Source: Clavelina lepadiformis (Eukaryota > Chordata > Ascidiacea > Aplousobranchia > Clavelinidae). Taken from it: a stretch of DNA of 64,000 nucleotides. The stretch spans positions 6,636,501-6,700,500 of the forward strand of contig NC_135243.1 in the NCBI RefSeq assembly GCF_947623445.1, given 5' to 3'. Positions 23,150 to 38,425 of the stretch are shown here, one piece after another (positions within the stretch are counted from its first letter, which is position 1; every line of letters starts with the position of its first letter). The position numbers and the translations under genes are program-made. The notes below the pieces were generated by a model. That model was not told the DNA's origin. It ran no database searches and was given only the letters and a program-made list of their open reading frames with translations.

Positions 23150-24944
23150 AGCTTGCACTCTACACTTTTGCAAAATGGTGTTGTTTTATTTTTAACCATT
23201 TTTACTGCCAGTGTTAATAAAAATCATGTTTGTGTTAACTCAAATTTTCTGTTAACTCGAAGTAACTTAGCTGGTCCTGGAAATATACTTACTAAAACAA
23301 AGGTAAACAAGTTACTGCAAGTTCTATTCAAAATTTCCTTAAATCGGAGTTTTGCTCAAGCCAAAATGTTTTTGTTTTTTTGCCCCAGGTAATAAACAGC
23401 TAATTTAGTCTGAAAAACTACCTTCTTATTATGCCATTAAAAAGTCTTCATAGTGAAATGGTCTTTATTTGGGGGAATCGTCGTAACACAAATGTCAGCA
23501 CAATTCCCAGCCCCGTTCATAAGGAAATTTTCTAGCAATAATTAGATCAATTCAAACCTTAGACAAATTGAAAGTAAGTTGGTGTGCCCTTTAAACTTCG
23601 AGTTAACAGGCATCAATTGCATGTGAAAGTTTTTATTCTTGTTTTTACTATTGCTTTAAGTAAGGACTTGATTAATTGTTTTAGTAACTTGTGATGTTTA
23701 GCCACCTACCATGCTTCATGATTCTGGAGTAAAGTTCATATTCTATACTAAACCGCACTTTTACACTATAATTGACACAATTTTTTGACCTTGTGTAAAG
23801 TTGTTTTCTTGTTATCCTGTACTGATATAACCAAAGGGTATAGTTGGGTACTTGTATGTTTATCCGTTTCGGTTTCAATTCACAAACTCACACCGTTACA
23901 ACAGCATCATAGTTAACACCTTGTACGTTTTATGCTTTCAAGGCTAAGCTATTTTTTTCTCCTGTTAATTGTGCGTGAGCATTTGTCTCTATTGTTCTAT
24001 AACAACGGTTAGCACCACATTTTTGTTCAATCTGGGTAAAGGGCGAAAATTACAAGATAAAAAAATTATTGGCAAAAGGAGATATTGGGCTACGGACCCT
24101 GGCCTTGACGAACCCGATTTAGTTGAAGCAATAAGCATTTTTACAATTTTATTTTTGTTTGTTATCGCGTTTTGATGTTCATATTTTGGTCCAGTAACCT
24201 TTTTTTGTACAAATGGCGTGTTCTTTCTAAGCATGCTCCATTCAGTAGCATGACATATTTTTTTCAATGAACAAACTTTGTATTCAAGTTATTGCTACTA
24301 ATAAAGTACAGGTTCACTTTTTTCTCAGTCGCGCTTATATTCAACGTTTTAAAATTTGTGCTAACTGTTTTTTTGAAAGCTTTCTGAATACTTTTGACAC
24401 TCAGGCCGTAACAAGAAGAGTATGCACGTTTGAAAACCCACAACACAGGCTGGCCAACTCTCTCCCTACTGTCGTGTCGTGTTTCCCTAAACGTTGTGCC
24501 AATCGTTGTTTATGAAATATTTATTAGCGAATTTTTTGTATGCTATATGGTATCGAGTGCCCGAACCGGAGTATCTTAATACCGTTATAATAAAATTTTG
24601 CTAAATTTGGAAACAACTTTTGTGATAAACGTTTTTATATTTCAACGAACTGTTTTGTGACAGTTCAAACACGGTGACAGGTTCTATTTTTTTTGTGGTT
24701 CGGCCAGCCGTACTCACCATTTTCATTTTCCTGCCATCGATCAAGAACATTTCGAAGCAAGGTGGCCTACTTTCCTTAAAATTATCGACTGATTGTAAAA
24801 TTATTCAATCAAAGTATAGTAAAAGAATTAATTTACATTTCTAATAGACGTAATTATTGATAATGTAGCAGATCTACCGTCAAATGTTTGATGACATACG
24901 ATTATTTAACAAATAAAAAGCGTTCGTTTCGTTATAATCATTCA
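23150..24944. other. 3' UTR of the Ikaros-like gene and intergenic
   Basis: A polyadenylation signal candidate AATAAA lies at 23216-23221. The rest shows only short open frames with no family likeness. Nothing else is recognised. Confidence 0.5.
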
Positions 24945-25499
24945 GGGTGGGATGCACCAAACCCGATCAAGTACAGATTACTTTTGATCCGCGATTAACT
25001 ACTGTTGATCTTTACTAACGGTATGCACCAGCGACGATCAGAGATAATCCAGGATTAAAATAAGGCATTTAATCCTTGAATTTAATCCTACTGACGAGGA
25101 GGTTTAAGTCTAGATCAATGTGAATAATTGATGAAAAGCAAGTTTATGGAAGTATTGGAGAGTGCTATAGGTTGTGTATTGGAAGTGCTACTAGCCTTTG
25201 AGCCAATATTATATGCAATGGCAGTAATACAGTACTACAGAAGGGTAGGCCTATCAACCGTTGAACTTATATGGCAGGTAGCAGAGGCTTGCGTTGCTTT
25301 ATTTCATTATATTATTAATTGCAACCTACATAGCAGAGAGATTAAGCGTTAGCTAGATTTTTTATGGAATACAAATAAAACTATGAGACCAAGCATCGGT
25401 TAACCTTTGTTAACATAGATTAGTTACCTTACCTTATGTTACCTTGTTTATTGTGTCATTTTCTGTCAGATTTAGCAATAAAACGTTGCAAATATTACA

Positions 25500-25817
25500 A
25501 TGGATTGTATTGAATTTATTGAGCATTTTATTGAGACACCACCGAGAAGAAACATAAAAGACAGACTAAACCCATTTGAAAATTTTACAGAAGAGCAATT
25601 TCGCGAACGTTTTCGCTTTAGAAAGGATTCAGTTCTTCAACTTTTGGGGATGATTTCCTCTGATTTAGAGCATGGCACAAATCGTAATCACTGCATACCA
25701 CCAATTCTTCAACTTGTCACTACTTTACGGTTTTATGCCGCAGAACATTTTCAGCGGACAGATGGTGACTTAATCGGCATTGACCAATCCAGTGCTTGCC
25801 GGGTTATCCAGTTTTAG
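25500..25817 (+). pseudogene. Harbinger nuclease (HARBI1-like), N-terminal stub
   Basis: About 105 codons from an ATG. The sequence NPFENFTEEQFRERFRFRK, TLRFYAAEHFQRTDGDLIG and DQSSACRVIQ corresponds to the N-terminal helix-turn-helix region of Harbinger/HARBI1 nucleases (family pattern ALRFYATGxFQxxVGDxxGxSQxTVSRVV). The frame stops right after this region, before any of the DDE catalytic residues, exactly where the opposing Myb-like frame also ends. The stub has no nuclease domain. Confidence 0.82.
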
Positions 25818-26082
25818 CCCGCTCTCTGCATATAACCGCAGCTCTTTTCTTAGTGCGAGCTTTATAATTTTTCCAGAGCAATTGCAGTTGTTCAACTGAT
25901 CGGAAACAATAACTTGATGCTGAATTGACTTCTGCACAGAGTTCCTTCCAAGCAGTGGACTTGGATTCCAAAGATTTACTATCAGTTTTTTTGCATTCAA
26001 TTACACTAATGTAATTAGGCTTATTCATTAAGTCAATAAAAATGTTTTTTTCCGTAACTGTAAAATTTACTCTCCTTCCCAT
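25804..26082 (-). pseudogene. Harbinger-associated Myb/SANT-like protein, N-terminal stub
   Basis: From the ATG at 26082 the minus frame reads MGRRVNFTVTEKNIFIDLM, then IECKKTDSKSLESKSTAWKE, SVEQLQLLWKNYKARTKKRA. This is the Myb/SANT-like DNA-binding trihelix that Harbinger elements encode, where it carries the nuclease to the nucleus and binds the element ends. Trp residues of the motif are present (AWKE, LLWKNYK). The frame ends at the same deletion point as the nuclease stub and lacks the usual C-terminal coiled-coil part. Confidence 0.82.
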
Positions 26083-26733
26083 AATGAAAATTACACCACC
26101 TGAACCGCACAAAACTTTTCAAAATTAAGTCTAGGTTTATACACAAACATAACAGTATTATAAATTCAGCAACACAATGTATAGAACTGTAGAACCATTC
26201 AGAACTTTCTTCCGTTCAAATTTACCTGTACGTGTACAATTTAAACAGTCTATCGACAGCCTAGCCTAGTTACAATTTTAAAATATTACGAACTTCATGG
26301 TAGCCTATCTATAATACCAAAGCCTGAGCTTGCCTGATATATCCCTGATAGCCTAGGCCCTAGGGCAACATCTGGGTTAGGATCTCATAAACAAATAGAC
26401 ACCCAGGCTAATGATGCCTAATGCCAATCAACAAACTAATGATGTCCATTGCTTATAAATCTGTCAGTAAGTTCTTGGCCTATCTATCTCTGTATTAACT
26501 TATGCTGTGATTGCTGTCTTCAACAATGGGATGTCATGCAGTCTACATATAATCTCGGTTCCAAATCATTAGGCTTTTGACGTTGATCAAGATCATGCGT
26601 CGATCACATGATCTTGACCAGATTGGACTTGGTGCATGACAATTAAGGATCCACTTAAAACCTGGATCATATGATCTTGGTTTAATCCTTAATCCTTGAT
26701 CAAGTTGATCTGTTGTGGTGCATCCCACCCTCA

Positions 26734-29221
26734 GTGTTGTAATGATACGAGTCAAAAGTCCGAAATGGCTAGAGTCATTGGCATTTGTGACGGCAGAAAA
26801 GAGACGTTCAGGTAATTAAAATGCATACTGTTTTAAAAAATTACAATTAACTCTAAAAAGTATCACAGCTGAGATGGTTACGTCACACAAGCATGGCGTT
26901 ATAGTAAACGATTTAATTTAACGCGTAATGTGACTTCAGAATAGGTTTTAAATGTTACAGTAAGTAAGTCTATTGCCTTGACTCGATTCGTATTACAGTT
27001 TAAATCGTATCGAAATGACTCAACTTGTTTCCAGTCACAACTCAAGACGACTTGAGTCAGAAAAAATGACTTGGTTACAACTCTGTAATCACTTTTAAGC
27101 TAAAATAGCATTGAAAACGAGACATATGTATGTTGTCCGTAAAATCACTTTTTGAAAGTTGGCAACTTCGTTTGAAGGTGATATCTCCTTTGTTGGAGCC
27201 ACTTAGTAATTTTTGCAGCCAATGTTCTTTGATTACTTGGTAATTTTTGCGCCACCTATATTTTCATTAACATTATTTCTTCTCAATTACGCAGTAGCCG
27301 CCATGGGAGCAAACAAAATTTTGTATCATTTCCTGTACTTTTTCATATACTTTCATTTGTTGTACTTAAAATGCAAATTTAACAATTATAAACCATGTTT
27401 AGCCCTACTATGTTATTTAAATATAAACCTTGTTTAGCTATTTAAATTTACTTGGAAGTAGTTGGATGCTTGATTTTATATTTTGCATGGCAACATGTAA
27501 CCGATTAACCATGATTTGCAGAATTCTGTTGCTTTCACAATCTTGCTTAGCCTACCAAGCGAGGCAACCATCTATTTTGTCAGGTACCATTGAGAATTTC
27601 ACGTAGCCTACTTTTAAACTAAGGATAGCCTAGCCTAGCCTAACCTCCTAGATTTACCGTTTTGCTGGAAACTTTTATTTATTAGCCGAAACAGGCTGTC
27701 AGTGTCGGTATTAGCCTATAGGCGGTGGACACGTTGAAAACATCAGGCTAACTTTTTTTAAAAGTAGCCTAGGCAACCACATGACAAAACTACAAAATTT
27801 TGACTCTAGTATACAAGTGCACAACCAGATGACTTCACAATTTGAGTAGCTGAGGTTAAGTATACAAAGGCATCCTGTGGTTGTGCACTTTGTATTACTA
27901 GTCTAATAGGCTAACCGAAATTTTTGCTAGCTTACTTTTTACATAGGCTACTGGTATTCCTGTATTCAGACGTTTCCCGCCGGCCTTTTTCTCTAAAAAA
28001 GGAGACACCAACTTTTGCTCCGATTTAAACTGCAAAATTACTGTTTAAAACCGATAACTCTAAAGAGAAAAAACGGGAAACAGTGATTTTTTTCCCCGAT
28101 TTTTATTGTATACAATACATTGCCTGCACAATCGCCAGGTAGCCATGGCTCACGAGCGGCAGTGGCGCAGTGCACACCAGCTGCTTCGTTGTACACCAGA
28201 AGTTTGCTATTGCACACCCAAGATCTCGGTGAAGATACAAAGCATTTTGACTTAAAAACTAGGCAACATATTTTCAAATTTTTTTCTTTATTACGCAAAG
28301 GAATTCATATGCTATTTACCTAGATGCGAAATCATTACAATGTGATGCCCAGAATGCTTGTAATTTATAAAAATTTAAAAGTGAGCTGACAGTTTCCATT
28401 GTTAACTATAGGCGATTGTAAAAGTCTTACCACCAAAAAAATATGGCGCCCGTTACTTGGAAAGGTTCTATAAGTGCTATGGTAATTTGTAAGGAAACTG
28501 GATGGTGTCCCCCAAATAACCACATACGTAATAAACTACTTTAACAAAGGTAGGAGTTCTTTTGTTAAAGGCCGAACGAAATACCAGCAAAATGCTATTT
28601 ACCGGGCAACGTTTCTGCTTAGGTACAAATTTATATCTCAAAAACTACAAGTAATGCAGATTTTAAGCTTGAAACATTTTTAATTGGGTTATTAAAACAC
28701 CATATTTTACATTTCATTCTAAAAATCTTAACAAATAGAAGTAGTGCCTGTTAAAGGGTTAAGAACTTTGGGTGCACGTTGATGTCTCTCAAAGGTGCTT
28801 GTGTAGGCCATGTCATATTTTCCATACCATTACATAATTTTTTGAAAGGTCCTCTATTTCTGTGTAATACCTAGATTTCTGCGTCAACTTATTTTTATAC
28901 TAGGCCATTGATACAATCTTGCTACATAATGATGTATGCCATACCTTAGAAAGGGTTTATTCGATTGGTAAATACTGTTTCACTTCTATAGCATTTTCTG
29001 TGAAACACTGATTTTATACTATAAGGCTCTGAATGCTACTTTGTTTTTGCAGTTTTTTAAAATTGTCATATGGCTACATTTATCATATCCTATGTTGCAA
29101 ATCAAAGTTTGTATTTTGCTCAATTAAAAACAAACGAGTGCATTCTTTGCAAACTATATATACAATTTTACTCAACTGTTTTTTTCAGGCTGACTGCTAA
29201 CTTTGTATAAGCTGTTAAAAA
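26734..29221. other. Intergenic between Harbinger and MED19
   Basis: No gene is seen. From 27.5 to 28.0 kb TAGCCT/AGGCTA words are very dense. A 96-bp imperfect hairpin is listed separately at 27806-27901. A pyrimidine-rich AG acceptor at 29187-29188 lies 33 bases before the MED19 start. Confidence 0.5.
27806..27901. repeat. Short imperfect inverted repeat, MITE-like
   Basis: CTAGTATACAAGTGCACAAC at the left is mirrored by GTTGTGCACTTTGTATTACT at the right, with about 35 bases between the arms. There is no coding content and no clear target duplication. It could be a solo MITE or form a cruciform. Confidence 0.5.
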
Positions 29222-29845
29222 ATGATGGAATTTGGTGCCAACTCTTACCCATTTGATCCAGAACCCAACATGATGGATGAAAGTGAAGCAAGCTTTGTTG
29301 CTCCGCCAGATCCCCCTCCTCCATCAACATCATTGATGTACCTCCTTAAAGACCTACCTCCTCCTGCTCAAATGACAGGGAGCACTAACCTACTCGCCCA
29401 TTTTGGGCTGGAATCAACGTACAATAAATTTTGCGGTAAGAAGGTCAAAGAATCGCTCAGTTCGTTTCTTCCGGACTTACCTGGAGTAAGCAATACCCCT
29501 GGCCGCGAAGATGGGAGTAGCCTTCGTGGCGTGATAGAAAAACCTCCAATCGTTGGCAGCAAGGAAATACAGCCACTGTCGTCAGGTATGTTAATGGCCT
29601 TCAGACTGCATCCAGGTCCAATACCTGAGCAGTACAGGCCTATACAACAACAAACCGGAGGGAGGAGACGAAACAAGCATCATAAGAAGATTCGTCCTGA
29701 CACTTCGATGCATAATCCTCTTGCTCCTGAAATGGAAGAGTTTGAAATCAAAAAGCATAAAAAGCGTAAGCATGAAGATGGGGAAAAGAAAAAACGCAAA
29801 AAAGAAAAAAGGAAGAAAAAAGAAAGAGAAAAGGAGAGATCCTGA
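29222..29845 (+). CDS. MED19: Mediator complex subunit 19
   Basis: A single exon of 207 residues. The core STNLLAHFGLESTYNKFCGK, KVKESLSSFLPDLPG, SLRGVIEKPPI and AFRLHPGPIPEQYRP is the hallmark of metazoan MED19, which sits in the Mediator head/middle interface and links RNA polymerase II to gene-specific activators. Before it is a Pro-rich acidic segment (APPDPPPPS), after it a basic Lys/Arg-rich tail with HKK and KKRKK runs typical of the family. The second of two tandem ATGs could also serve. A strong pyrimidine-AG acceptor ends 33 bases upstream, so the 5' leader is spliced or trans-spliced. AATAAA at 30065-30070 is a fitting polyadenylation signal about 220 bases past the stop. The lack of coding introns is notable beside the five-exon PSMB5 next door. 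Confidence 0.95.
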   Translation: MMEFGANSYPFDPEPNMMDESEASFVAPPDPPPPSTSLMYLLKDLPPPAQMTGSTNLLAHFGLESTYNKFCGKKVKESLSSFLPDLPGVSNTPGREDGSSLRGVIEKPPIVGSKEIQPLSSGMLMAFRLHPGPIPEQYRPIQQQTGGRRRNKHHKKIRPDTSMHNPLAPEMEEFEIKKHKKRKHEDGEKKKRKKEKRKKKEREKERS

Positions 29846-30592
29846 AAGACGTTAATGCTCGTGATTGATGCTGTCAGTTCTGGTATGAGTATGGTCACAA
29901 TTCACATGTGGAAGTGCACATGTTGACTATTTGCCAGTCAGCGCTGGTTGGTTTTGCTCCTGGTTGCAATCAAGTTGCTGTGAGACTCTGAGGTCCCTGT
30001 ATTCGTACTACTGTGTAGTTGGAAGTCATTATGTTTCATGAAGAGAAAAAATCTGTGAGGAATTAATAAACAAGCAGTTATTTTTATTTCTATTGTTTGG
30101 CAGTTTGCTAATAAATAATGTGATTTGTTTGGTATATATTTAGATATATATTTACGGCAATATTTAGTATTGTTTTGTTAAAGCACCAAGAATTTGCAAT
30201 TAATATCGATGGGTTCAATTATTGTTGTTTGCTGTTAGCCTATGTCTAATCATAAGTCATCAGAACATACATTGTCCGTATACATACTCCTGAAGTATGT
30301 ATGTATATAAACTTAACAACCAAAAATTGAAATGTCTTGTTACTTCGTGTATTGGCTTTTCTTAACATCGAACAGTTTTTTTTTTATTTTGACACACTGT
30401 TTTCTGCTAATGATAATCAACGTTTAGTAATATTTTGTACTCGAAGTGGATATTGCGACTTGCTCATTCTTCTCAACAAATGTTTTCAATGTCAGATTTG
30501 TTTTCAATTTTATGCGTAGCATGCAGTATGCATATTTTTGTATAATTTTGCTACCTTTTGGACAGGTTGATAACAATAGAAAATATATAAAA

Positions 30593-34220
<3,628 letters not shown>

Positions 34221-37200
34221 AAAGTTTTAAAGAATATCGTCTTACTCTTTTAGTTTTGCTATTTCAAGCAGTTGCTATAAGTTGGGCCATGTTGAGCATT
34301 TTAGCTGCTTATAAGCTATGAAGCGATACTCATCTTTGCTTTGTAAAACTTCCAATTTCTCGCTGATTTCTGAATGCTTTCCATAGCTTTACTGTTTGGC
34401 TTTTCATGTGTGTAATGTTCATAAATACAGATTTGATGACAATGTTGTCATGCCGCCGTATTTTGCAAATTAAAAGATAATTTTCGTCAGGGCTCTTGTA
34501 AAGTCGTCCAGCACTGAAGATCTGTAAAAAACTGTAGCCTTTACAACTCTTACCCAATTTAACATGATGCTGTAGTTGCAAAACAAATCAAAAAATACCG
34601 CATTTGGTATAAACTGGCAGGCCTTCTACGACGGAATTCTGGATTTGAGTAAACCATAGGGTCGAATAAGAGGTCAGAGGCACATTGATGTCAGTGAAAT
34701 ACGAGCGGTCTAAGCTCTTTATGTCTTTGCAAAATTGTTGAAATGTGGTGTAATGAATCGGTTTGCTGGTTACGATTGTCCAGATAATCCAACCATTACA
34801 ATGGTTATGAGTATGGCAAGTAAATGAACTGGCTACAGTATTTAATGAGTCTCGATTCTCCAGTCGTTAATATCTTTTCACAGCCAGGTTCATCTACTGA
34901 TGTACAAAAAACAGATCAATTCCAATGATGTTGAAACGTCAGCGTCAACTTTCAATCGAGACCTGGTTGCGTCTTATGATAAGATGCCTGACTGATCTTA
35001 ATAGCACTCTGATATTTTTCTTCCAATGGTTTTATTGATAAGTATTGCTTACAGAAGTCTTGATGACTATAGACTTGATTGCACTGTAAAGCAAGTAGAC
35101 TGTTGGTGGATGAACACAGAAATTTATCGTAGAAGAATGAATACACTGACAATATGTACAAGTATATATACATGTACTACAGCAACAGTCGGTAAGCATT
35201 TCTCACACACATCGGAAACTGGTCATAACAATTCGTTGGCATAATTGGCGCAATTGCGCTGAGACTGATCTGAGAAAATATACCAATGCGTGGTACAGAA
35301 TCTTAGCTAGCGTGATCAAGTACGTCATTTATACCAATAATGCTATATATGACTGTGACGTAGAACTACAGAAAAAAGAAATCTGAAAACCATTTGTCGC
35401 ACATAACTACTCCATTACAAGTTGATACAACCAACATGATATTCAATAATGTAATTGATTGTCAAACTGCAAGCGCCAAAAATAGGCCATACAGGAAACT
35501 AATTGGTGATAATCACATATTTCAGGGCACAACGTGTGAAGTAGTGATGAATACGTAATTGCCAAGATGTAATAACTACTGTAAGCGTGGGAGATTATAC
35601 TGGCACAAAATCTATGTATTTATCTGGCAATTGCCAGTCGCGCCGCTAGATGGCTCACTCGCGGCAGAATTGTGTTTTTCCGTGCTGGTGACTAACCCTA
35701 CTTAGATGAACAAATGACTCCACACGAAGTGATGGTTAGAGAAAAGAACTTTGTTCAATTTCTCATGCAACCATACTCACTCGTGATACTGTGACTTGCC
35801 TGTTTGCTAGTAATTAACCTAACTAAGTACATAATAGGTTAAATAGTAAATTGAAAACCAATTAAGATATTTACGAAGGCGCGGCGTTCGGAAAGGTTAA
35901 AGTTTCTGATGACGAGTAAGCGAAGAAGATTGGGCGTTCTTTCCAGTTAGCACGAGCTGTCCCGAGCGTAGCCTACTCGTTAAACAATTCCGACGGTTGA
36001 AAACAAACTTGTAATGTCGTGCTGCAATTAGCTTACTATAGCACTTGTCTGTGAAAGACCAACACTCACACATGTATATTGTATATACGTATGTATATGG
36101 AAATACCAACGTACCGTACAATCAGTGCAAAACGTACTTTCAAATGGTTGCAAGTTCACCGCGTAGTGGTGAAAGTAACCGCCACAGAGATGTGCAATCG
36201 ATCATATTCTGTAACTTTTGCCTAATTTCTATAAATATATTAAAGAAATATTATAAAGTGCAAATAATGCAATAAAACTCAAACAATTCTCAATTCAAGT
36301 ACTTAAAAATAATCGAGTGCTACGCCACCAAATAAAAAATTATTTATATTTCGGTTTTATTTGGACAGATTCCACACACACACACACACAAAACATTCTA
36401 TTCATACTGGATGCAAATACCTGAGTCATCACTACTCTTTCTGTTATTGTGACGTAATTTAAACCGCCGTTTTCGTCTTAATTTAGCGATGAATGTGTGC
36501 TTTTGCCACTTATTTGTGGTAATAACTGCTTAAGCTTAATCACTACATGTCAGTACAAATCCTTTCTCCAGTACATTTACTAACAACTACTCTTTCATTT
36601 AAGGCCAACTTGTGTTCGGATTTGCCCTTCACTTTAAACAATTAGGTGTCATCTTTATGAGCGTGGTTAGAGCCGGCCTTTGGCCAATGCGAGCGATGGG
36701 CTCCATGCTTTTCTGGGCCCAGCGCTGCTTAGCACCAAAACGAAAATAACAATTTAGCTTTTATTCTTTTCATGTCATGATGTTTTTTTATTTGTTCTCG
36801 AAAGAGAATGTTTTGGTGAAAAGATATCACAAAGCAAAACTTTGATGAGAACTGATGTGCAAAGGGTTGATTTCTGATTAACGTTGTTATTATTATTACA
36901 TTAAGTCATTCAGAATTGGCATTAAGCATTGAAGTATTCTCTCTAGCTGTTGCGCCGCCGACCGACACCTTCATAAATATTTCTATTATCCAACAATTTA
37001 TCAGAATTTAAGTGATTACGACAGCACATTAAGTGATTACCGAGCTCTCAAACAAAGCTTAATAACATCGAATATTGAATAAACATATCGAACGAAATAT
37101 TGTCTACTGTACATAAATAGATTTTAATAAAATGTCGTGATTTAATCTATAACTAACAACAATTGAGACCCCAATTTCAACCTTAAGTCTAATTTTTAGA

Positions 37201-37359
37201 ATTGTCAGGTTTGAAACGTCATCAATGCACAGAATATTCTCGGTAAGGTGTATAAAGCCTTGATTGTTGAAATGAAGTGTATTACTGCAATAACAAACCA
37301 AGTTTATATGACAAGTTAGCTGGTGAGTCATATATACCGGCGTAGCGGTCTCTTTATGC
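34221..37359. other. Intergenic between PSMB5 and the hAT MITE
   Basis: No gene or exon is supported. It contains a (CA)9 microsatellite at 36373-36390. At about 36671 AGAGCCGGCCTTTGGCC looks like a decayed hAT-type terminus with no clear partner. Confidence 0.5.
36373..36390. repeat. (CA)9 microsatellite
   Basis: Nine uninterrupted CA units are read directly. Confidence 0.95.
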
Positions 37360-37838
37360 CAGAGGTGACGAACCTGCGGCCCGCGGGCCGCATGCGGCCC
37401 ACCAAACGATTTGACAAACGCCCATACATGCAAGGCATATAGGACTTATAGGAAATGCCATACCGTCCGGAAAATTCCGGACATGTCCGGAATTTAGGGT
37501 TAAATTTTGCGTCCGGGAGACCAGCAGTCTTGAACGAAGCGTCCGGTGAGACCAGCAGTCTTGAACTTTCTTTCACCTGTTTCTAATCTTTGCGCAATGC
37601 GATATCAAAAGCTGATAGCACAATTGAGTCGCAGCAGTATGTCTTCAATAGATTGCCGCACTCAATCGATGTATTTTTTGCGGCCGCGGGAGCAGCTAAA
37701 AATCTGCCAAATGAAGCGGTTGTGCTTGAATGCTAATTATTATGCAAAATGTTAAAAAAATTGTGCGGCCCGCTTGCTCAGCCGTAACTGACAAAGTGGC
37801 CCGCGTCATCGAATAGGTTCGTCACCCCTGCTTTATGC
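37352..37838. mobile_element. Non-autonomous hAT element with 8-bp duplication
   Basis: The 471-bp element runs 37360-37830. Its ends CAGAGGTGACGAACC and GGTTCGTCACCCCTG are inverted repeats with one mismatch, and CTTTATGC flanks both sides (37352-37359 and 37831-37838), the 8-bp duplication expected of hAT. GC content is much higher than the surroundings near the ends (GCGGCCCGCGGGCCGC). Inside, a roughly 30-bp segment with GAGACCAGCAGTCTTGAAC is tandemly duplicated (about 37510-37570), preceded by short TCCGG-rich palindromes. Confidence 0.9.
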
Positions 37839-38425
37839 GTTGGTGGGCTACGCTTGTGTGATACCCACAGGTGATACGCTTTCTGCCCAAGAAATGATAG
37901 CAAACAAACCAATATATGATTTTATGCAAATGTGTTTCATTTTTACCGTTATTGAAAAAACAAAAACATCTTTTATATTCACTTGACCTCTTTGCCTTTA
38001 TAAATACCATCTTGGTTTTTTCTGAGCCTGACTTGAATGAAATGAAGACTTTTCACTTGTCGTTATGAAAACAATTTTATTGTCTTGCTCGTTTAGACAA
38101 GTTTTTTCACATCTTAGTCAAGAGCTACCCTTTCATATTATAAGATTTTGAACGTAGAACAAATTTAGATTTCAAATTAAGAAAAAACCGTTGTTTGAAA
38201 AGAATTTTGCTAAAACGAGAAAATGATTTTAAAAAGTAAAAATAAGCAAATACGTTAAGAAGATTGCAACAGATAACAATATTTTGAAACAGAAAGATAT
38301 TAAAATTAATAATTTCTTTATTTTGAAAGCAATTGATTGCGTAGCAGAATAATTAGCCTACGTTAGTTATCCGAAGCCAGGATAAAAACTGTTTAAACAA
38401 TTCAAGTATTTTTAATAATCGGGCG

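Larger units (their letters stand above)
24942..26733. mobile_element. Shortened PIF/Harbinger transposon with TCA duplications
   Basis: The left end GGGTGGGATGCACCA (from 24945) is matched in reverse by TGGTGCATCCCACCC (to 26730), and the trinucleotide TCA flanks both ends (24942-24944, 26731-26733), as expected for the 3-bp duplications of this superfamily. Both termini carry many copies of GATCAA/TTGATC-type words and extra TGCACCA motifs. Inside are stubs of the two genes this superfamily needs, a DDE nuclease and a Myb/SANT-like protein, converging on each other. At 1.79 kb it is shorter than complete animal Harbingers, consistent with an internal deletion at about 25.81 kb that removed both 3' gene ends. 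Confidence 0.9.

Noticed and set aside
25131-25352. 73-codon open frame inside the Harbinger element with hydrophobic runs
   Set aside because: Unlike either known Harbinger protein and short enough to arise by chance; kept only as part of the element.
36671-36730. AGAGCCGGCCTTTGGCC, another hAT-like end
   Set aside because: No partner end with a matching 8-bp duplication was recognised.
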